64,000 nt of DNA from DATELY01 sp035276085 (GCA_035276085.1 DATELY010000176.1:17725-81724), one strand, 5' to 3'. Numbered from the stretch's first letter, positions 34,338-44,084 are shown. Numbers and translations are program-made. Notes: generated from the letters alone by a model not told the origin.

Positions 34338-34829
34338 TCATTCGAGCGTCACCCAATCGCCAACCCGCACCGTCCCGGGTTCAGTGACCACTGCGTAGAC
34401 CCCCGCGCACGCAAGCCTGCCCACGTTCGCGACCGGAATTCGGTTCAAGCGAACCAGCGTCCGAAGAACATCGAGGTCTCGTGGCAGCCCTGCCTGGGCA
34501 AGCGTCGTCACGACGCAGCGAGGGGCGGCCATCCCCACCTGGATGCGCACCTCGTCACCGATGACGAGTCCCTGACCGACCCAGTCGTTCTCGACGAACC
34601 CAGCTGCGTCGGTGCGAACAAAGACGTTCATCCGGAATCGGCGTTGATCGAATCGACTCTGAGGCTGCGCAGCGCTCAGGTGTGCAATGGTGGAGGTCGT
34701 GAGCAGCGATAACGGGAACGCGTCGAAGAACGAGCCCGCTGGAATCGGCGACGGCATTCCGAGCTCAGCGAACAAGGACGCTCCCAACTTCCGATCGACG
34801 AAGATTCCACAGCCCCGCGATTGTTGCAT
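34338..34829 (-). pseudogene. MOSC-domain protein, apparently missing its N-terminus
   Basis: Residues ~35-163 are a MOSC core: GSFFDAFPLSLLTTSTI, RFDQRRFRMNVFV, GFVENDWVGQGLVIGDEV, PRCVVTTLAQAGLPRD, LACAGVYAVVTEPGTVRVGDWVTLE. MOSC proteins of this type usually carry a preceding MOSC_N beta-barrel of about 100 residues. Here the frame is closed by a TAA about 12 codons before the first ATG, and the start lacks a ribosome site. The protein could instead be a genuinely short MOSC protein. The cysteine in PRCVV is present. MOSC proteins bind molybdenum cofactor or thiol-linked ligands. I treat it as a probable 5-prime-truncated relic. Confidence 0.6.
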
Positions 34830-34899
34830 TTGGCATGTTGGCAGCTTGTATGAAAGAAGCGGTTAGCGGTTGGTCAGAGGCGCTTACCGCGCATTCATA

Positions 34900-35532
34900 T
34901 CAGGACTGGGTCCGCTTCTCGTAGAACTGATACACGTGCCGATAGGGTGTCGCCGTGAGATAGCGGTGCGTATCCAACGCGCGCAGCTTGCAAGGAGTGA
35001 ACTTCGCCAGGCTGTCGAGCTCGACGAGCGGCACGAACGTATGCTCTGGCACATCGTTCCAGCCGAGCACGAAGAAACCTCCTTCACGCAGCAGTTTGAA
35101 ACACGCCTCGAAACCGCCCTCGCAGTCGGCTTTGGCATTCATGCCATGGCCATAGACACCATTGCAAACGATGAGGTCGAATGAACCGGCAGCAAAGTGT
35201 TGCGTTGCTTGCGCCAGCGCACAGATCACGTGCTGCCGCGCGCCGAACTTGCGCGTGCTCGGCAGCATGTCCAGCGTCCAGAGGTTCTTGCCCCTGAAGA
35301 ACGACTTCGCGTAGTGCTTCGTGTACCAGTCCACGCCGACGAACAGAATCGAACGCACACCGGGGTCGGCCAGATATTCCTTGAAGATGATCTCCTCGAG
35401 GACGCGTCGGTCTTCCGTGTCGAGCGGTGTGGGGAGCCCGAGCGCGAACCGCAGGAGCCGCCGGCGAAAAGCGGCATCGGTTCTCAGACGAACTAGCGTG
35501 CTCTGACTCGTTGCCCGGGCCTGGTTGTCCAT
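34900..35532 (-). CDS. SAM-dependent methyltransferase-like protein
   Basis: A 210-residue class I methyltransferase-like protein. SILFVGVDWYTKHYAKSF is the SAM-binding glycine-loop strand (degenerate), NLWTLDMLPS the second strand acid, AAGSFDLIVCNGVYGHG the third strand, and LLREGGFFVLGWNDVPEH the post-motif strand. The loop lacks the usual GxGxG. The frame runs on upstream, but ATG 35532 follows GAGGACAC and gives a compact protein. Partner genes do not suggest a substrate. Divergent from the SDR at 35.8 kb. Confidence 0.78.
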   Translation of the reverse strand: MDNQARATSQSTLVRLRTDAAFRRRLLRFALGLPTPLDTEDRRVLEEIIFKEYLADPGVRSILFVGVDWYTKHYAKSFFRGKNLWTLDMLPSTRKFGARQHVICALAQATQHFAAGSFDLIVCNGVYGHGMNAKADCEGGFEACFKLLREGGFFVLGWNDVPEHTFVPLVELDSLAKFTPCKLRALDTHRYLTATPYRHVYQFYEKRTQS

Positions 35533-35803
35533 GTGTCCTCGAATCGGCGAACGCCGCGCTTTGGCGTTGGGTTCCTGGCGAGCTGGCTGGTATGCGATTG
35601 CTGCCGTGAGGATTGACGCAGCCGCCGTGAATCGCCGACACGCGTGGGCTATGATCCTCGCGATCGATACAACGGACTTGGCCGTCCTCACGTGCTCGGT
35701 TGCGCCGATTGTGCCTGCAGCCCGGCTCGCTTGCAGGAGTCACTGCGCGAGGCAGGCATGCAGCAGGCGCTGGGTCTGGAGTTGACGTTCCGTGGAGGCG
35801 ATG

Positions 35804-36625
35804 ATGGATCCCGTGCTCGTTGTCGGTGTGAGAGGCGGCGTCGGTGCAGCGGTTGCCGAGCAATTGATCCAACAGGGGCATTCCGTCATTGGCAGCGTGC
35901 GCAGCGAAGACCAGATCGCCGCCGTGACAGCGACGCTGCCGGGCATCGCCGAAGTGCTGGCATTCGACATGGCAGAACCGGAACGAACGCGACAGGTTCT
36001 CGCGAGCCGCTTCGGCAGCAAGACATTGAGCGGCGTGATCGTCTGCGCCGCCGTGTCCGACTACGGCCCCCTCGAAACGAGCTCGCTGGCGGATTTCAAA
36101 CGCATCATGGACATCAATGCCACGTCCTGCCTTGCGATCTACCAGGCATGCGTGCCGGCATTGCGCCGCGCGCTGGGCCGCTTGGTGCTCGTCAGCTCCT
36201 ACAGCGGTCGCCTCTCCTTTCCGTTCCACGGCGTCTATCAAGCATCGAAGTTCGCACTCGAGGCACTTGCCGACGTGATGCGCTTGGAAGCAGCCGAGTT
36301 TGGCGTAAAGGTCGTGGTCGTCGAGCCGGGTGGGATCGACACGGAAATGAGCCGGGCCATGCGTCGCAGCATCGATGGAGACATCGCCGCGCTCGCACCG
36401 GAAAATGCCGAGCGCTATGGGTATCTGTATCGGAAGTTTCGCGAACAGCTGCGTGGTGCCACCCATCTGCCTACAGGGACGGACGTTGCAAGGCATGTGG
36501 TCGTTGCGTTCACCGCGACCGACCCCGAGCCGCGCTATGTCGTCGGCGACGATGCTCAATTCCTCATCGCGCAGCGAAGAGCACTGTCGGATCGCGAGTT
36601 CGACCAGCTCGTCAAATCGCTGTGA
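35804..36625 (+). CDS. SDR family oxidoreductase (retinol-dehydrogenase-like)
   Basis: A 273-residue SDR. VVGVRGGVGAAVAEQL is the cofactor loop and VLVSSYSG has the catalytic Ser 13 residues before the Tyr of VYQASK. PGGIDTEMSRAM follows. The C-terminal helix extends past the usual end, as in the retinol/11beta-hydroxysteroid dehydrogenase-like group. The start at 35804 is preferred over the ATG at 35801 and the GTG at 35792 because GGAGG then has a workable spacing. It is divergent from the methyltransferase gene and convergent with the phosphotransferase gene. Confidence 0.9.
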   Translation: MDPVLVVGVRGGVGAAVAEQLIQQGHSVIGSVRSEDQIAAVTATLPGIAEVLAFDMAEPERTRQVLASRFGSKTLSGVIVCAAVSDYGPLETSSLADFKRIMDINATSCLAIYQACVPALRRALGRLVLVSSYSGRLSFPFHGVYQASKFALEALADVMRLEAAEFGVKVVVVEPGGIDTEMSRAMRRSIDGDIAALAPENAERYGYLYRKFREQLRGATHLPTGTDVARHVVVAFTATDPEPRYVVGDDAQFLIAQRRALSDREFDQLVKSL

Positions 36626-36714
36626 GGATCGCTCGCTCCCTCATTGAATAAGGGCGGTAGCGATGCCTCGACTACAACGATGACCTATGCAGGCAGAATG
36701 CGCTGTTCCCTGCG

Positions 36715-38166
36715 CTACAACACTCGCTCGAGCACACCGGCGATGCGCTGAATCGACGTCTCGTGATAGCCCGTGTTGGACGCCGCGGCGCCGGCTCCCT
36801 TGAGAGCACCTGCCTCGAACCCTGCCTCGCTCTGACACACCATCACGCCCAGGCGCGTTGCGGCGAACAGGATGGCGTAATCGAGTTGCGCCTGAGTGGG
36901 AACGAAACCGCCGGCCTTTTCATATGCAGCGGCGAACTCGCGCCAGGGACCCAGACTCTCTGCCTGAAAATAGAAGTAGCCGAGGTCGTAAATCGGGTTG
37001 CCGATGTGGGCGAACTCCCAGTCGAGAATGGTGCTCACCCGGTCTTGATGGATGAGGATGTTGTTCAGGCCATAGTCGCCGTGCACCAGTGTGCGTGCGC
37101 GATCGTTCAATGCGACGTTCTCCCGCAGCCAGTGAAATGCGGTTTCGTACACGGGTGACGCACGGTTCAGCGCCTTGAAGGTCGTGTACGACTGCTCGAT
37201 CCACGCCAGCGCCATCTGCTGATTCGTCAGCTGTGCGCCATCGATCTTGTCGCCGAATTCCGTTACCGGGATGCGATGCAATCGGGCCAGTTGCGTGGCG
37301 ACGTCGCGCGCCACTGCGACATTGGGTGCCGGCAAGTTGAACATGTGCCCGATGCCCTCTCCCGGCATCGCTTCCACCAGCATCATCCTGGCGCCGAACG
37401 CCTTGCCGCTTTCATCGACGGCGAGCGGCTTCGGCACCTTCACGCCGTTGCGATGCAGTACCTGCAGCACACGGTATTCATCCACGACCGACACACCGCC
37501 GTACGTGCCGCTGGCGTCGGCACGCATGATGACGCTGTCGGGTACCGAGCGTCCTCCGGTCAAGTTGATCTTCGCCGTGAACTTGGAATGGCCACCCGAG
37601 ATGAAACTGTAGCCGGCAAGACGCAGACCCGGCTCATCCGCAAACGCCTTCGTCAGGAACGAGTTGAAAGTCGCATCGTCGATGTCCCGGGTATGGACCG
37701 CACCACTCGATGTAACCGTTGCTTGTGGGCCCAGCCATGGATCGAGCGCGGCCAGCAACTTGTTGCTGTACCTCGCTTCGATAGCGACGAGCTTGCGGCG
37801 CGCGGCCCGCGCCTCTTCGCCCGGAATCTCATTCATCTGCAACTGCAGATCGCGCACGCACGGCAGCAGCTCGCGGAAGTCCGGTGTCGGTGCAGCATTC
37901 GTCAATGCCCGTAACCGCGCCGCTGCGTCCGTCACAATGCCATGGCGTTTGCAGAACTCCTGCGCCGCCTCCACTTCCGCCAGATATTCCTTAAGCGCCT
38001 CGCTCGTCAGTTCCGGCACCGTCGCTTCGTTGACGAGCATCCGCGCGATGATCCGGTGCGCAATCTTCAGCTGGGTCCGCAGCGCCGCATCGGGCACTGC
38101 GTCCAGCCCAGGATTCGACAGCACTTGTTTCAGTGTTTCCAGAAAATGAACGTGCAACGCACTCAC
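36715..38166 (-). CDS. APH-type phosphotransferase family protein, GTG start
   Basis: A 483-residue member of the aminoglycoside/choline kinase-like superfamily. HGDYGLNN (H362, D364, N369) is the Brenner loop and DWEFAH (D382) the metal aspartate. The first ~150 residues are an extra helical domain not found in simple APH enzymes, so length exceeds the family norm. GTG 38166 has GGGGGAAAA upstream. Such proteins are frequent next to DUF7064-like genes in sphingomonad-type catabolic islands, and the gap to the next gene is only 35 bases, so the two are probably one operon. Function in this context is unproven. Confidence 0.88.
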   Translation of the reverse strand: MSALHVHFLETLKQVLSNPGLDAVPDAALRTQLKIAHRIIARMLVNEATVPELTSEALKEYLAEVEAAQEFCKRHGIVTDAAARLRALTNAAPTPDFRELLPCVRDLQLQMNEIPGEEARAARRKLVAIEARYSNKLLAALDPWLGPQATVTSSGAVHTRDIDDATFNSFLTKAFADEPGLRLAGYSFISGGHSKFTAKINLTGGRSVPDSVIMRADASGTYGGVSVVDEYRVLQVLHRNGVKVPKPLAVDESGKAFGARMMLVEAMPGEGIGHMFNLPAPNVAVARDVATQLARLHRIPVTEFGDKIDGAQLTNQQMALAWIEQSYTTFKALNRASPVYETAFHWLRENVALNDRARTLVHGDYGLNNILIHQDRVSTILDWEFAHIGNPIYDLGYFYFQAESLGPWREFAAAYEKAGGFVPTQAQLDYAILFAATRLGVMVCQSEAGFEAGALKGAGAAASNTGYHETSIQRIAGVLERVL

Positions 38167-38201
38167 GCCAGTTTTCCCCCGAATGAACTCAACTCAGCCG
38201 C

Positions 38202-39191
38202 TCAAGCCCGACCCGATCCCGTGTAGCTCGGATTGTCGCCGATCTCGACCAGCGCGTACCCCTCCTCGCCCGTTTCCTCGAGCTTCAGCGGCACGAAGTT
38301 CTCATGGATGCGGTAGGCCGGCAGTCCGCCGCCCGGCTTTTCGACGGCGAGCGGCACATTGCCGAAGCGGTTCTCGATATCGGCAACGATGGTGAAGTTG
38401 TTGCCTTCGATATCGTTCATCTTGAATTTCACGGTGGCCGGCAGGAACTCATCGCTCTTGCCTTCGGTCGTGATCTCGATGTCTTTCAGTGAGCGCATCC
38501 CGGAGCCGTCGTACACGTAGCCCTCGTTCGCGGCAATCGACGGCCGCAACACGCTATAGACCCCCATCACCCCCAACACGCGTTTCGGGAAGTACAGGAA
38601 CGACCACGTGTGTTTCAGCGTCATGTTGTCGCAACGGATGGCGCGTGAGTGATCGCGGTAGGCCATGGCGTCGATGTTGAACTTCTCGCCCTTGAGCTTG
38701 CCGGTCTTCATCTCGAGCGTGCCTTTCATCGTCAAGGCCTGCTGCTGATGGTGAAAGCAGGTGTTCGTTCCCAGCGTTGCGGCTTCCTTCACGGTCGGCT
38801 TCTCGGGATTGGCCGCGGTGTACGCTTCGTAATCGAACGTGGGCGCGTGTTTGCGCAAAGTCACTTGGAAATTCAGCGCGTCGTTCGCGAGGCTGAACCC
38901 GAACTCGGTGTGCGCCTCGACGAAGCGGACCTTCAATTTGTCGTCACCGATCTCTTTCGAGTAGGCGAAATTTTCGGGAAAGGGAATCTCGTTGCCGTAC
39001 TGGTGCAGCTCGCCGCGCACCAGCAGATTACAGGACACGCGTGCGCGGCCGAAGCCCGGCTCGTAGTTGAAATGCGCCATGCCGAAGATCTGATTGCGCA
39101 CGTCCACGAAGATCCAGAACCAATTTTCCTTGTAGCGCAGGTAAGCGGTTGGCGGGACCGGATGCGGCACATCGTCATGGGTGGTCAGCAT
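38202..39191 (-). CDS. DUF7064/DUF7065-like lipocalin-fold protein
   Basis: A 329-residue protein of the uncharacterised family that carries a YRDHS segment (here AMAYRDHSRAIRCDNMTLKHTW). It is rich in beta-strand sequence: WFWIFVDVRNQIFGMAHFNYEPGFGRARVSCNLLVRG and the C-terminal YRIHENFVPLKLEETGEEGYALVEIG. Related proteins are compared with AttH/CrtC-like double-lipocalin folds, which bind hydrophobic ligands and sometimes act as hydratases. No catalytic residues can be named. The start at 39191 (MLTTHDDV) has a GAGGA ribosome site; the open frame continues upstream without family sequence. A second member lies at 58.9 kb. Confidence 0.8.
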   Translation of the reverse strand: MLTTHDDVPHPVPPTAYLRYKENWFWIFVDVRNQIFGMAHFNYEPGFGRARVSCNLLVRGELHQYGNEIPFPENFAYSKEIGDDKLKVRFVEAHTEFGFSLANDALNFQVTLRKHAPTFDYEAYTAANPEKPTVKEAATLGTNTCFHHQQQALTMKGTLEMKTGKLKGEKFNIDAMAYRDHSRAIRCDNMTLKHTWSFLYFPKRVLGVMGVYSVLRPSIAANEGYVYDGSGMRSLKDIEITTEGKSDEFLPATVKFKMNDIEGNNFTIVADIENRFGNVPLAVEKPGGGLPAYRIHENFVPLKLEETGEEGYALVEIGDNPSYTGSGRA

Positions 39192-39710
39192 GCGTGATTC
39201 CTCGGCACTGAATCTCTCGAGGCCAGCTAATGTATGCGTTCCGTTGGGTGCAAGCCAGCGCCATCGCCGAGCCGCATGAGGCAGCGCCGCGAGGTGATCG
39301 CGGTGCGATGAAGCTCGACCCAATCTGCCATCGACCGCACATCGGCAAATATCGAATGCCGAGTTCATGAGCGATGCAGTGTGCTGCTCATCGGACAACG
39401 CGGCCGTTGCGTGCGTGATGAAGAATACGCGGTAGCCCAGCATCTCCGCGTCGCGTGTCGTGCTCTCGCAGCGATGCCGCGAGCGGTCAACATTTCTTGC
39501 GGCGCAGACGCGTTCGGTTTGAACGCGCTGAACCGATGCTTGTCGACGATCAGATCGCGAGGCTGCACATTCCCTGTCGGATGCAACGTTGCGCCACGGC
39601 GTGTCAAAAGCCTGCTCGCGGCATTCCCACGTGCACTCGTGCTGTAAGATCGACGCACGACATGCCTTCCCGTCGCACGTGATATCTGAGGGAGGTAATG
39701 ACGGGGGTTT
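39192..39710. other. 520-base region, no supportable gene
   Basis: Open frames exist on both strands but none has family features or a good start. The long minus-strand frame is simply an upstream continuation of the DUF7064-like gene. The region carries the efflux-pump operator at 39675-39686 and presumably both promoters. Confidence 0.5.
39675..39686 (+). promoter_or_regulatory. Recurrent operator upstream of the RND efflux operon
   Basis: GCACGTGATATC, followed by TGAGGGAGG. The right half (GTGATATC) is intact; the left half is degenerate (TCGCAC instead of TCACATA). It lies 25 bases before the ATG of the membrane fusion protein, so a bound protein would be near the promoter or ribosome site. 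Confidence 0.5.
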
Positions 39711-40880
39711 ATGAACGATCATGCAAGTCGCGGCGGCCGCTCATGGCGCCGAGGCATTTTTGCGCTGTGTGTCTTTTCCTTGATCCTGACGAGCTGCGCA
39801 CGCGACGAAGCGTCCGCCCCGGCAGCGCCGAAGGTGAATGTCATCCAGGTTGCACCCGCATCGCTGCCGTTGGGGCTCGAGTACACGGCGCGCACCCGGG
39901 GTGAACGCGAAGTACAAGTGCGAGCGCGCGTCTCCGGCATTCTGTTGAAGCGCTTCTATCGCGAAGGCGCGGAAGTCGAAGCGGGTGATCTGCTGTTCGA
40001 AATCGACCCGCAGCCATTCGCTGCAGCGGTACGGAGTGCCGAGGGACGTCTCGGCGTGGAACAGGCGCGTCTCGAGGAAGCCGCGCAGCAGCGCACGCGC
40101 GTGAAGACCTTGTCGGAGAAGGGCGTGAGTGCCGATCGCGAGCGCGATCTGGCGGACGCGGCCTTCGCAGCGGCGAAAGCCGCTGTCGACGCGGCGGCTG
40201 CGGATCTCGAACGCGCGCGCATCGATCTCTCATACACCAAGGTGCGCGCTCCGATCGGCGGTCTTACCGGCGCCGAAGTCCGCTCGGAAGGCAGCCTCGT
40301 CGATGCCAACACCGAATCGAGCCTGCTCACGACCATCACGCAGATCGATCGCCTCTACGTCGATTTCGCCATGCCGGAAGCGGAGGCTCGCGTGTTGCGG
40401 GACGCGCTCGCGAAGGACGACCGTGGCATCAGCATCCGCGTGCAACCGGCCAGAGGTGCAGAGCGCCCCGAACCGGCACGGATCGAATTTGTCGACACGA
40501 GAGTCGATCCGGGCATGGGTACCGTCGTCGTGCGCGCGACGTTGAACAATACCGATGGTGCTGTCTCTCCAGGTCAGTTCGTGCGCGCACGCGTCGAGGG
40601 ACTCACGCTGGCCTCCGGCATCTATGTACCGTCGCGCGCCGTCATGCACGGTGCGGAAGGGGTATTCGTCTGGAAATTGGACGACAAGAACCTCGCCCAG
40701 ATCCAACCCGTCGCGCTCGGTGTGAGCCACGGCAACCTGCTGCAGATCGAGAAAGGCCTGGCCGCCAATGATCGCGTCGTCGTCGACGGCGTTCTCAAGC
40801 TCGCACCCAATGCACCGGCGGATGCCACGATGGTACCGCTCGATGCGCGTCCGGTGGTCGTGAGCGCGGCGGCACAGTGA
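39711..40880 (+). CDS. RND efflux periplasmic adaptor (membrane fusion protein)
   Basis: A 389-residue adaptor. The N-terminus is a lipoprotein signal ending in the lipobox LTSC near residue 30, then the lipoyl/hairpin domain (VQVRARVSGILLKRFYREGAEVEAGDLLFEIDPQPF), coiled-coil alpha-helical hairpin (~residues 100-165, alanine-rich) and beta-barrel domain (SLVDANTESSLLTTITQIDRLYVDFAMPEAE). It connects the RND permease to an outer-membrane channel. The stop overlaps the next ATG (TGATG). No TolC-like gene is adjacent. Confidence 0.94.
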   Translation: MNDHASRGGRSWRRGIFALCVFSLILTSCARDEASAPAAPKVNVIQVAPASLPLGLEYTARTRGEREVQVRARVSGILLKRFYREGAEVEAGDLLFEIDPQPFAAAVRSAEGRLGVEQARLEEAAQQRTRVKTLSEKGVSADRERDLADAAFAAAKAAVDAAAADLERARIDLSYTKVRAPIGGLTGAEVRSEGSLVDANTESSLLTTITQIDRLYVDFAMPEAEARVLRDALAKDDRGISIRVQPARGAERPEPARIEFVDTRVDPGMGTVVVRATLNNTDGAVSPGQFVRARVEGLTLASGIYVPSRAVMHGAEGVFVWKLDDKNLAQIQPVALGVSHGNLLQIEKGLAANDRVVVDGVLKLAPNAPADATMVPLDARPVVVSAAAQ

Positions 40881-43800
40881 TGCGCAACCCTTTCATCGAA
40901 CGGCCGCTGCTCGCGTGCGTGCTCTCGGTGTTCATCGTCATCGCCGGCCTCATTTCGTTGAGCGCGCTGAAGGTTGCGCTCTACCCGAACATCTTGCCGC
41001 CGATGGTCGAGGTGTCCACCTCGTATCCGGGTGCGACACCGCAGACCGCCGCCGAAACGGTGGCCGCACCGCTGGAGCAACAGGTCAACGGCGTCGAAGA
41101 CCTGATCTACATGCGCTCCGGCACGGCGCCGAACGGCACGGTGCAGATCGTCGCCACGTTTGCGGTCGGCGCGGACGCGGATCAAGCCGTGATCAACGTA
41201 CAGAATCGTGTGCAGACGGCATTGCCGCTGCTGCCCGAAGAAGTACGACGCCAGGGCGTGGTGGTGCGCAAGCTCCACTGGACTGCGGTGGCCTATCTGA
41301 CGATCGATTCGACGACAGGTCAGTACAACGAGGCGTTCATCTCCAACTACGCGCTCGTGAACATCGTCGATGAGTTGCGCCGCATTCCGGGTGTCGCGGC
41401 GGTCGATGCGTATGGCGCGAAGGAACACTCGATCCGCATCTGGTTGTATCCCGATCAGCTGGCCGAGGCCGAGCTCACGCCGATGGATGTGGCCCGCGCA
41501 GTGCGCGAGCAGAACGCGGAGTTCGCCACGGGACGTATCGGCGAGGAGCCGATGCCGACCTATGTCGATCTCACGATGAGCATCACCGCTCAGGGACGGC
41601 TGTCATCGCCGGAGGAATTCGAGCGCATCATCCTGAAGAGCGGGCCTGACGGTCGCATCGTGCGTCTGCGCGACGTGGCTCGTGTCGAGATGGGATCGCG
41701 TGATTACAGCCTGACGACGACACAGCGTGGCCGCCCTGCCCTCGCGCTGGGCATCTTTCCCCAGCCTGGCGCCAATGTCGTCCAGATTTCCGATGCCGTG
41801 CGCGCCACGATGGACCGTCTCGATGACAAGTTCCCTCAAGGGCTGCGCTGGCAGATCCCGTTCGACACGACGGATTTCGTCCGCGTGGCGATTCGTGAAG
41901 TCTTGAAGACGCTCGCCGAAGCGGTGCTGCTCGTGTTCGTCGTCGTCTTCATCTTCCTCGGCAACTGGCGCGCCACGCTGATTCCGTGTCTTGCAATGCC
42001 CGTCTCGCTGATCGGCGCACTCGCCGGCATGTTGGCGTTGGACGTGACGATCAATCTCGCCACGCTGTTCGCGATGGTGCTCTCCATCGGCATCGTCGTG
42101 GACGATGCCATCGTCGTGCTCGAGAACGCGGAGCGCCACATGCGCACCGAAGGCATCGATGCGCACGAGGCGACTCAGCGGGCGATGCGGGAAGTGACCG
42201 GGCCGCTCATCGCCATCGTGCTGGTGTTGACGGCGGTGTTCCTGCCGGTGGCCTTTCTGGGCGGGCTCGTCGGCGAAATGTATCGGCAGTTCGCCATCAC
42301 GATCTCGGTGTCCGTGCTGATCTCGGGCTTCGTCGCGCTCACCCTCACGCCGTCGCTGTGCGCCTTGTTGCTGCGGCCATCGAAACACTCGCAACGCGGT
42401 CTGCTCGCGCGCTACAACCATTGGATCGAGCGCGCGACCCTCCGGTATGCGCAGGGCGCCGGGTTCTTCATTCGTCATGGAGTGCTCACGATGCTCGTTC
42501 TCGTGGCGGTGCTCGCGGCCACTTGGGGACTGACGCGAGCGCTGCCGACTTCGCTCGTGCCCGAAGAGGACCAGGGTTACGTCGTCGGCCTGCCGTTCCT
42601 GCCGCCGGCTGCGTCGATGCAACGGACGAAGGCGGTGATGCTGCAGATCGAAAAGAGGTTCGCCGATCATCCCGCCGTGCGGGAAACGGTCTCGTTCATC
42701 GGCTTCGATCCCTACACCGGCCTGCCGCGTCCGACGACCGGGTACACCTTCATCACGTTGAAGCCGTGGAACGAGCGGCACGGTGAGGCACTGCACGCCT
42801 CCACCCTCATCGGCGAAACGATGGCCCTCAACGACCAGATCAAGGACGCGTTGGTGTTCGGTGCGCCACCGCCGCCCATCGAAGGTCTGTCCGCGACGGG
42901 CGGCTTCGAAGGGTTCGTGCAGTCGCGTGTCGGCACCGACTATCAGGCGCTGGAAGCCGCTACGGCCAGACTGGTGGCAGCCGCTGCAACCCGTCCCGAG
43001 CTGTCGGGTGTGTTCACCTCGTTCACCGCGCACGTTCCGCAGTTGCGACTCGAGGTCAATCGCGAGCAGGCGAAGCTGCTCGGTGTCGACGTCAATGAGA
43101 TCTTCGATACGCTGCAGAGCACGTTCGGCGCGTACTACGTCAATGACTTCAACCTGCTCGGCCGCGTGTATCGCGTGCAGATGCAATCGGACGCGGCCTA
43201 CCGCGCCTATACGGAAGACCTGCGCCATGTGTACGTGCGCAGCGAGAACGGCGCACCCATTCCGATACAGGCACTCGCGGATACGCAGATCGTGACCGGC
43301 CCCGACATCGTGGAACGCTTCAATGCGTTTCCGGCCGCGCGCCTTCTGGGAGCTCCTGCGCCGGGGTACAGCTCGGGTCAGGCACTGGCCATCATGGAGG
43401 AGCTCGCACGTGAGCATCTGCCCGAGGGCTACACGCTCGAGTGGAATTCGCAGGCGTTCCTCGAGAAGCAGATGACGCAGAACACCGCGGGCTTGTACTT
43501 GCTCGGTGCGCTGATGGTGTTCCTGATTCTGGCGGCGCAGTACGAACGCCTCACCTTGCCACTCGCCGTGATCCTGTCGGTTCCGTTCGCGGTGTTCGGT
43601 GCTTTCGTGTCCGTCTGGCTCCGAGGTCTTTACAACGATCTGTATCTGCAGATTGGATTGGTGACGCTCGTGGGGCTGGCGGCCAAGAACTCGATTCTCA
43701 TGGTGGCGTTCGCAGCGCAACGCGTGCGCGAGGGCCTGGAGCCTGCAGCTGCGGCGGTGGAAGCGGCACGTCTGCGCTTTCGTCCGATTCTCATGACGTC

Positions 43801-44029
43801 GCTCGCGTTCATTCTCGGTGTGTTGCCGCTGGCAATCAGCACTGGAGCCGGAGCGAATGCGCGCCATTCGATCGGCACGGGTGTCATCGGCGGCATGATC
43901 GCGGCGACGTTCCTGGCGACGTTGTTCACGCCGGTGTTCTTCTGTTGGGCGGAACGGCTGGGCGCACAGGGGCGGCGGTTGTTCGAGCGTGCAAAGTCTC
44001 GAAGCTCGGTAACGCATCCCAGTCGATGA
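40880..44029 (+). CDS. RND multidrug efflux permease (HAE1 family)
   Basis: A 1049-residue inner-membrane proton antiporter of AcrB/MexB/MexF size. It starts MRNPFIERPLLACVLSVFIVIAGLISL. The proton-relay aspartates are in TM4 (GIVVDDAIVVLENAERH). The two large periplasmic loops, the LAVILSVPFAVFGAF repeat and the C-terminal TM block (GLAAKNSILMVAFAAQRVREG, RPILMTSLAFILG) are all present. It exports hydrophobic compounds, probably including pathway intermediates or toxic substrate. Start 40880 is the ATG overlapping the adaptor stop. Confidence 0.95.
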   Translation: MRNPFIERPLLACVLSVFIVIAGLISLSALKVALYPNILPPMVEVSTSYPGATPQTAAETVAAPLEQQVNGVEDLIYMRSGTAPNGTVQIVATFAVGADADQAVINVQNRVQTALPLLPEEVRRQGVVVRKLHWTAVAYLTIDSTTGQYNEAFISNYALVNIVDELRRIPGVAAVDAYGAKEHSIRIWLYPDQLAEAELTPMDVARAVREQNAEFATGRIGEEPMPTYVDLTMSITAQGRLSSPEEFERIILKSGPDGRIVRLRDVARVEMGSRDYSLTTTQRGRPALALGIFPQPGANVVQISDAVRATMDRLDDKFPQGLRWQIPFDTTDFVRVAIREVLKTLAEAVLLVFVVVFIFLGNWRATLIPCLAMPVSLIGALAGMLALDVTINLATLFAMVLSIGIVVDDAIVVLENAERHMRTEGIDAHEATQRAMREVTGPLIAIVLVLTAVFLPVAFLGGLVGEMYRQFAITISVSVLISGFVALTLTPSLCALLLRPSKHSQRGLLARYNHWIERATLRYAQGAGFFIRHGVLTMLVLVAVLAATWGLTRALPTSLVPEEDQGYVVGLPFLPPAASMQRTKAVMLQIEKRFADHPAVRETVSFIGFDPYTGLPRPTTGYTFITLKPWNERHGEALHASTLIGETMALNDQIKDALVFGAPPPPIEGLSATGGFEGFVQSRVGTDYQALEAATARLVAAAATRPELSGVFTSFTAHVPQLRLEVNREQAKLLGVDVNEIFDTLQSTFGAYYVNDFNLLGRVYRVQMQSDAAYRAYTEDLRHVYVRSENGAPIPIQALADTQIVTGPDIVERFNAFPAARLLGAPAPGYSSGQALAIMEELAREHLPEGYTLEWNSQAFLEKQMTQNTAGLYLLGALMVFLILAAQYERLTLPLAVILSVPFAVFGAFVSVWLRGLYNDLYLQIGLVTLVGLAAKNSILMVAFAAQRVREGLEPAAAAVEAARLRFRPILMTSLAFILGVLPLAISTGAGANARHSIGTGVIGGMIAATFLATLFTPVFFCWAERLGAQGRRLFERAKSRSSVTHPSR

Positions 44030-44084
44030 CCACGCCGGATAGCGGCTTCAGTTATGCTGGCCGCGATCCAGTGTCCCGTTACCG

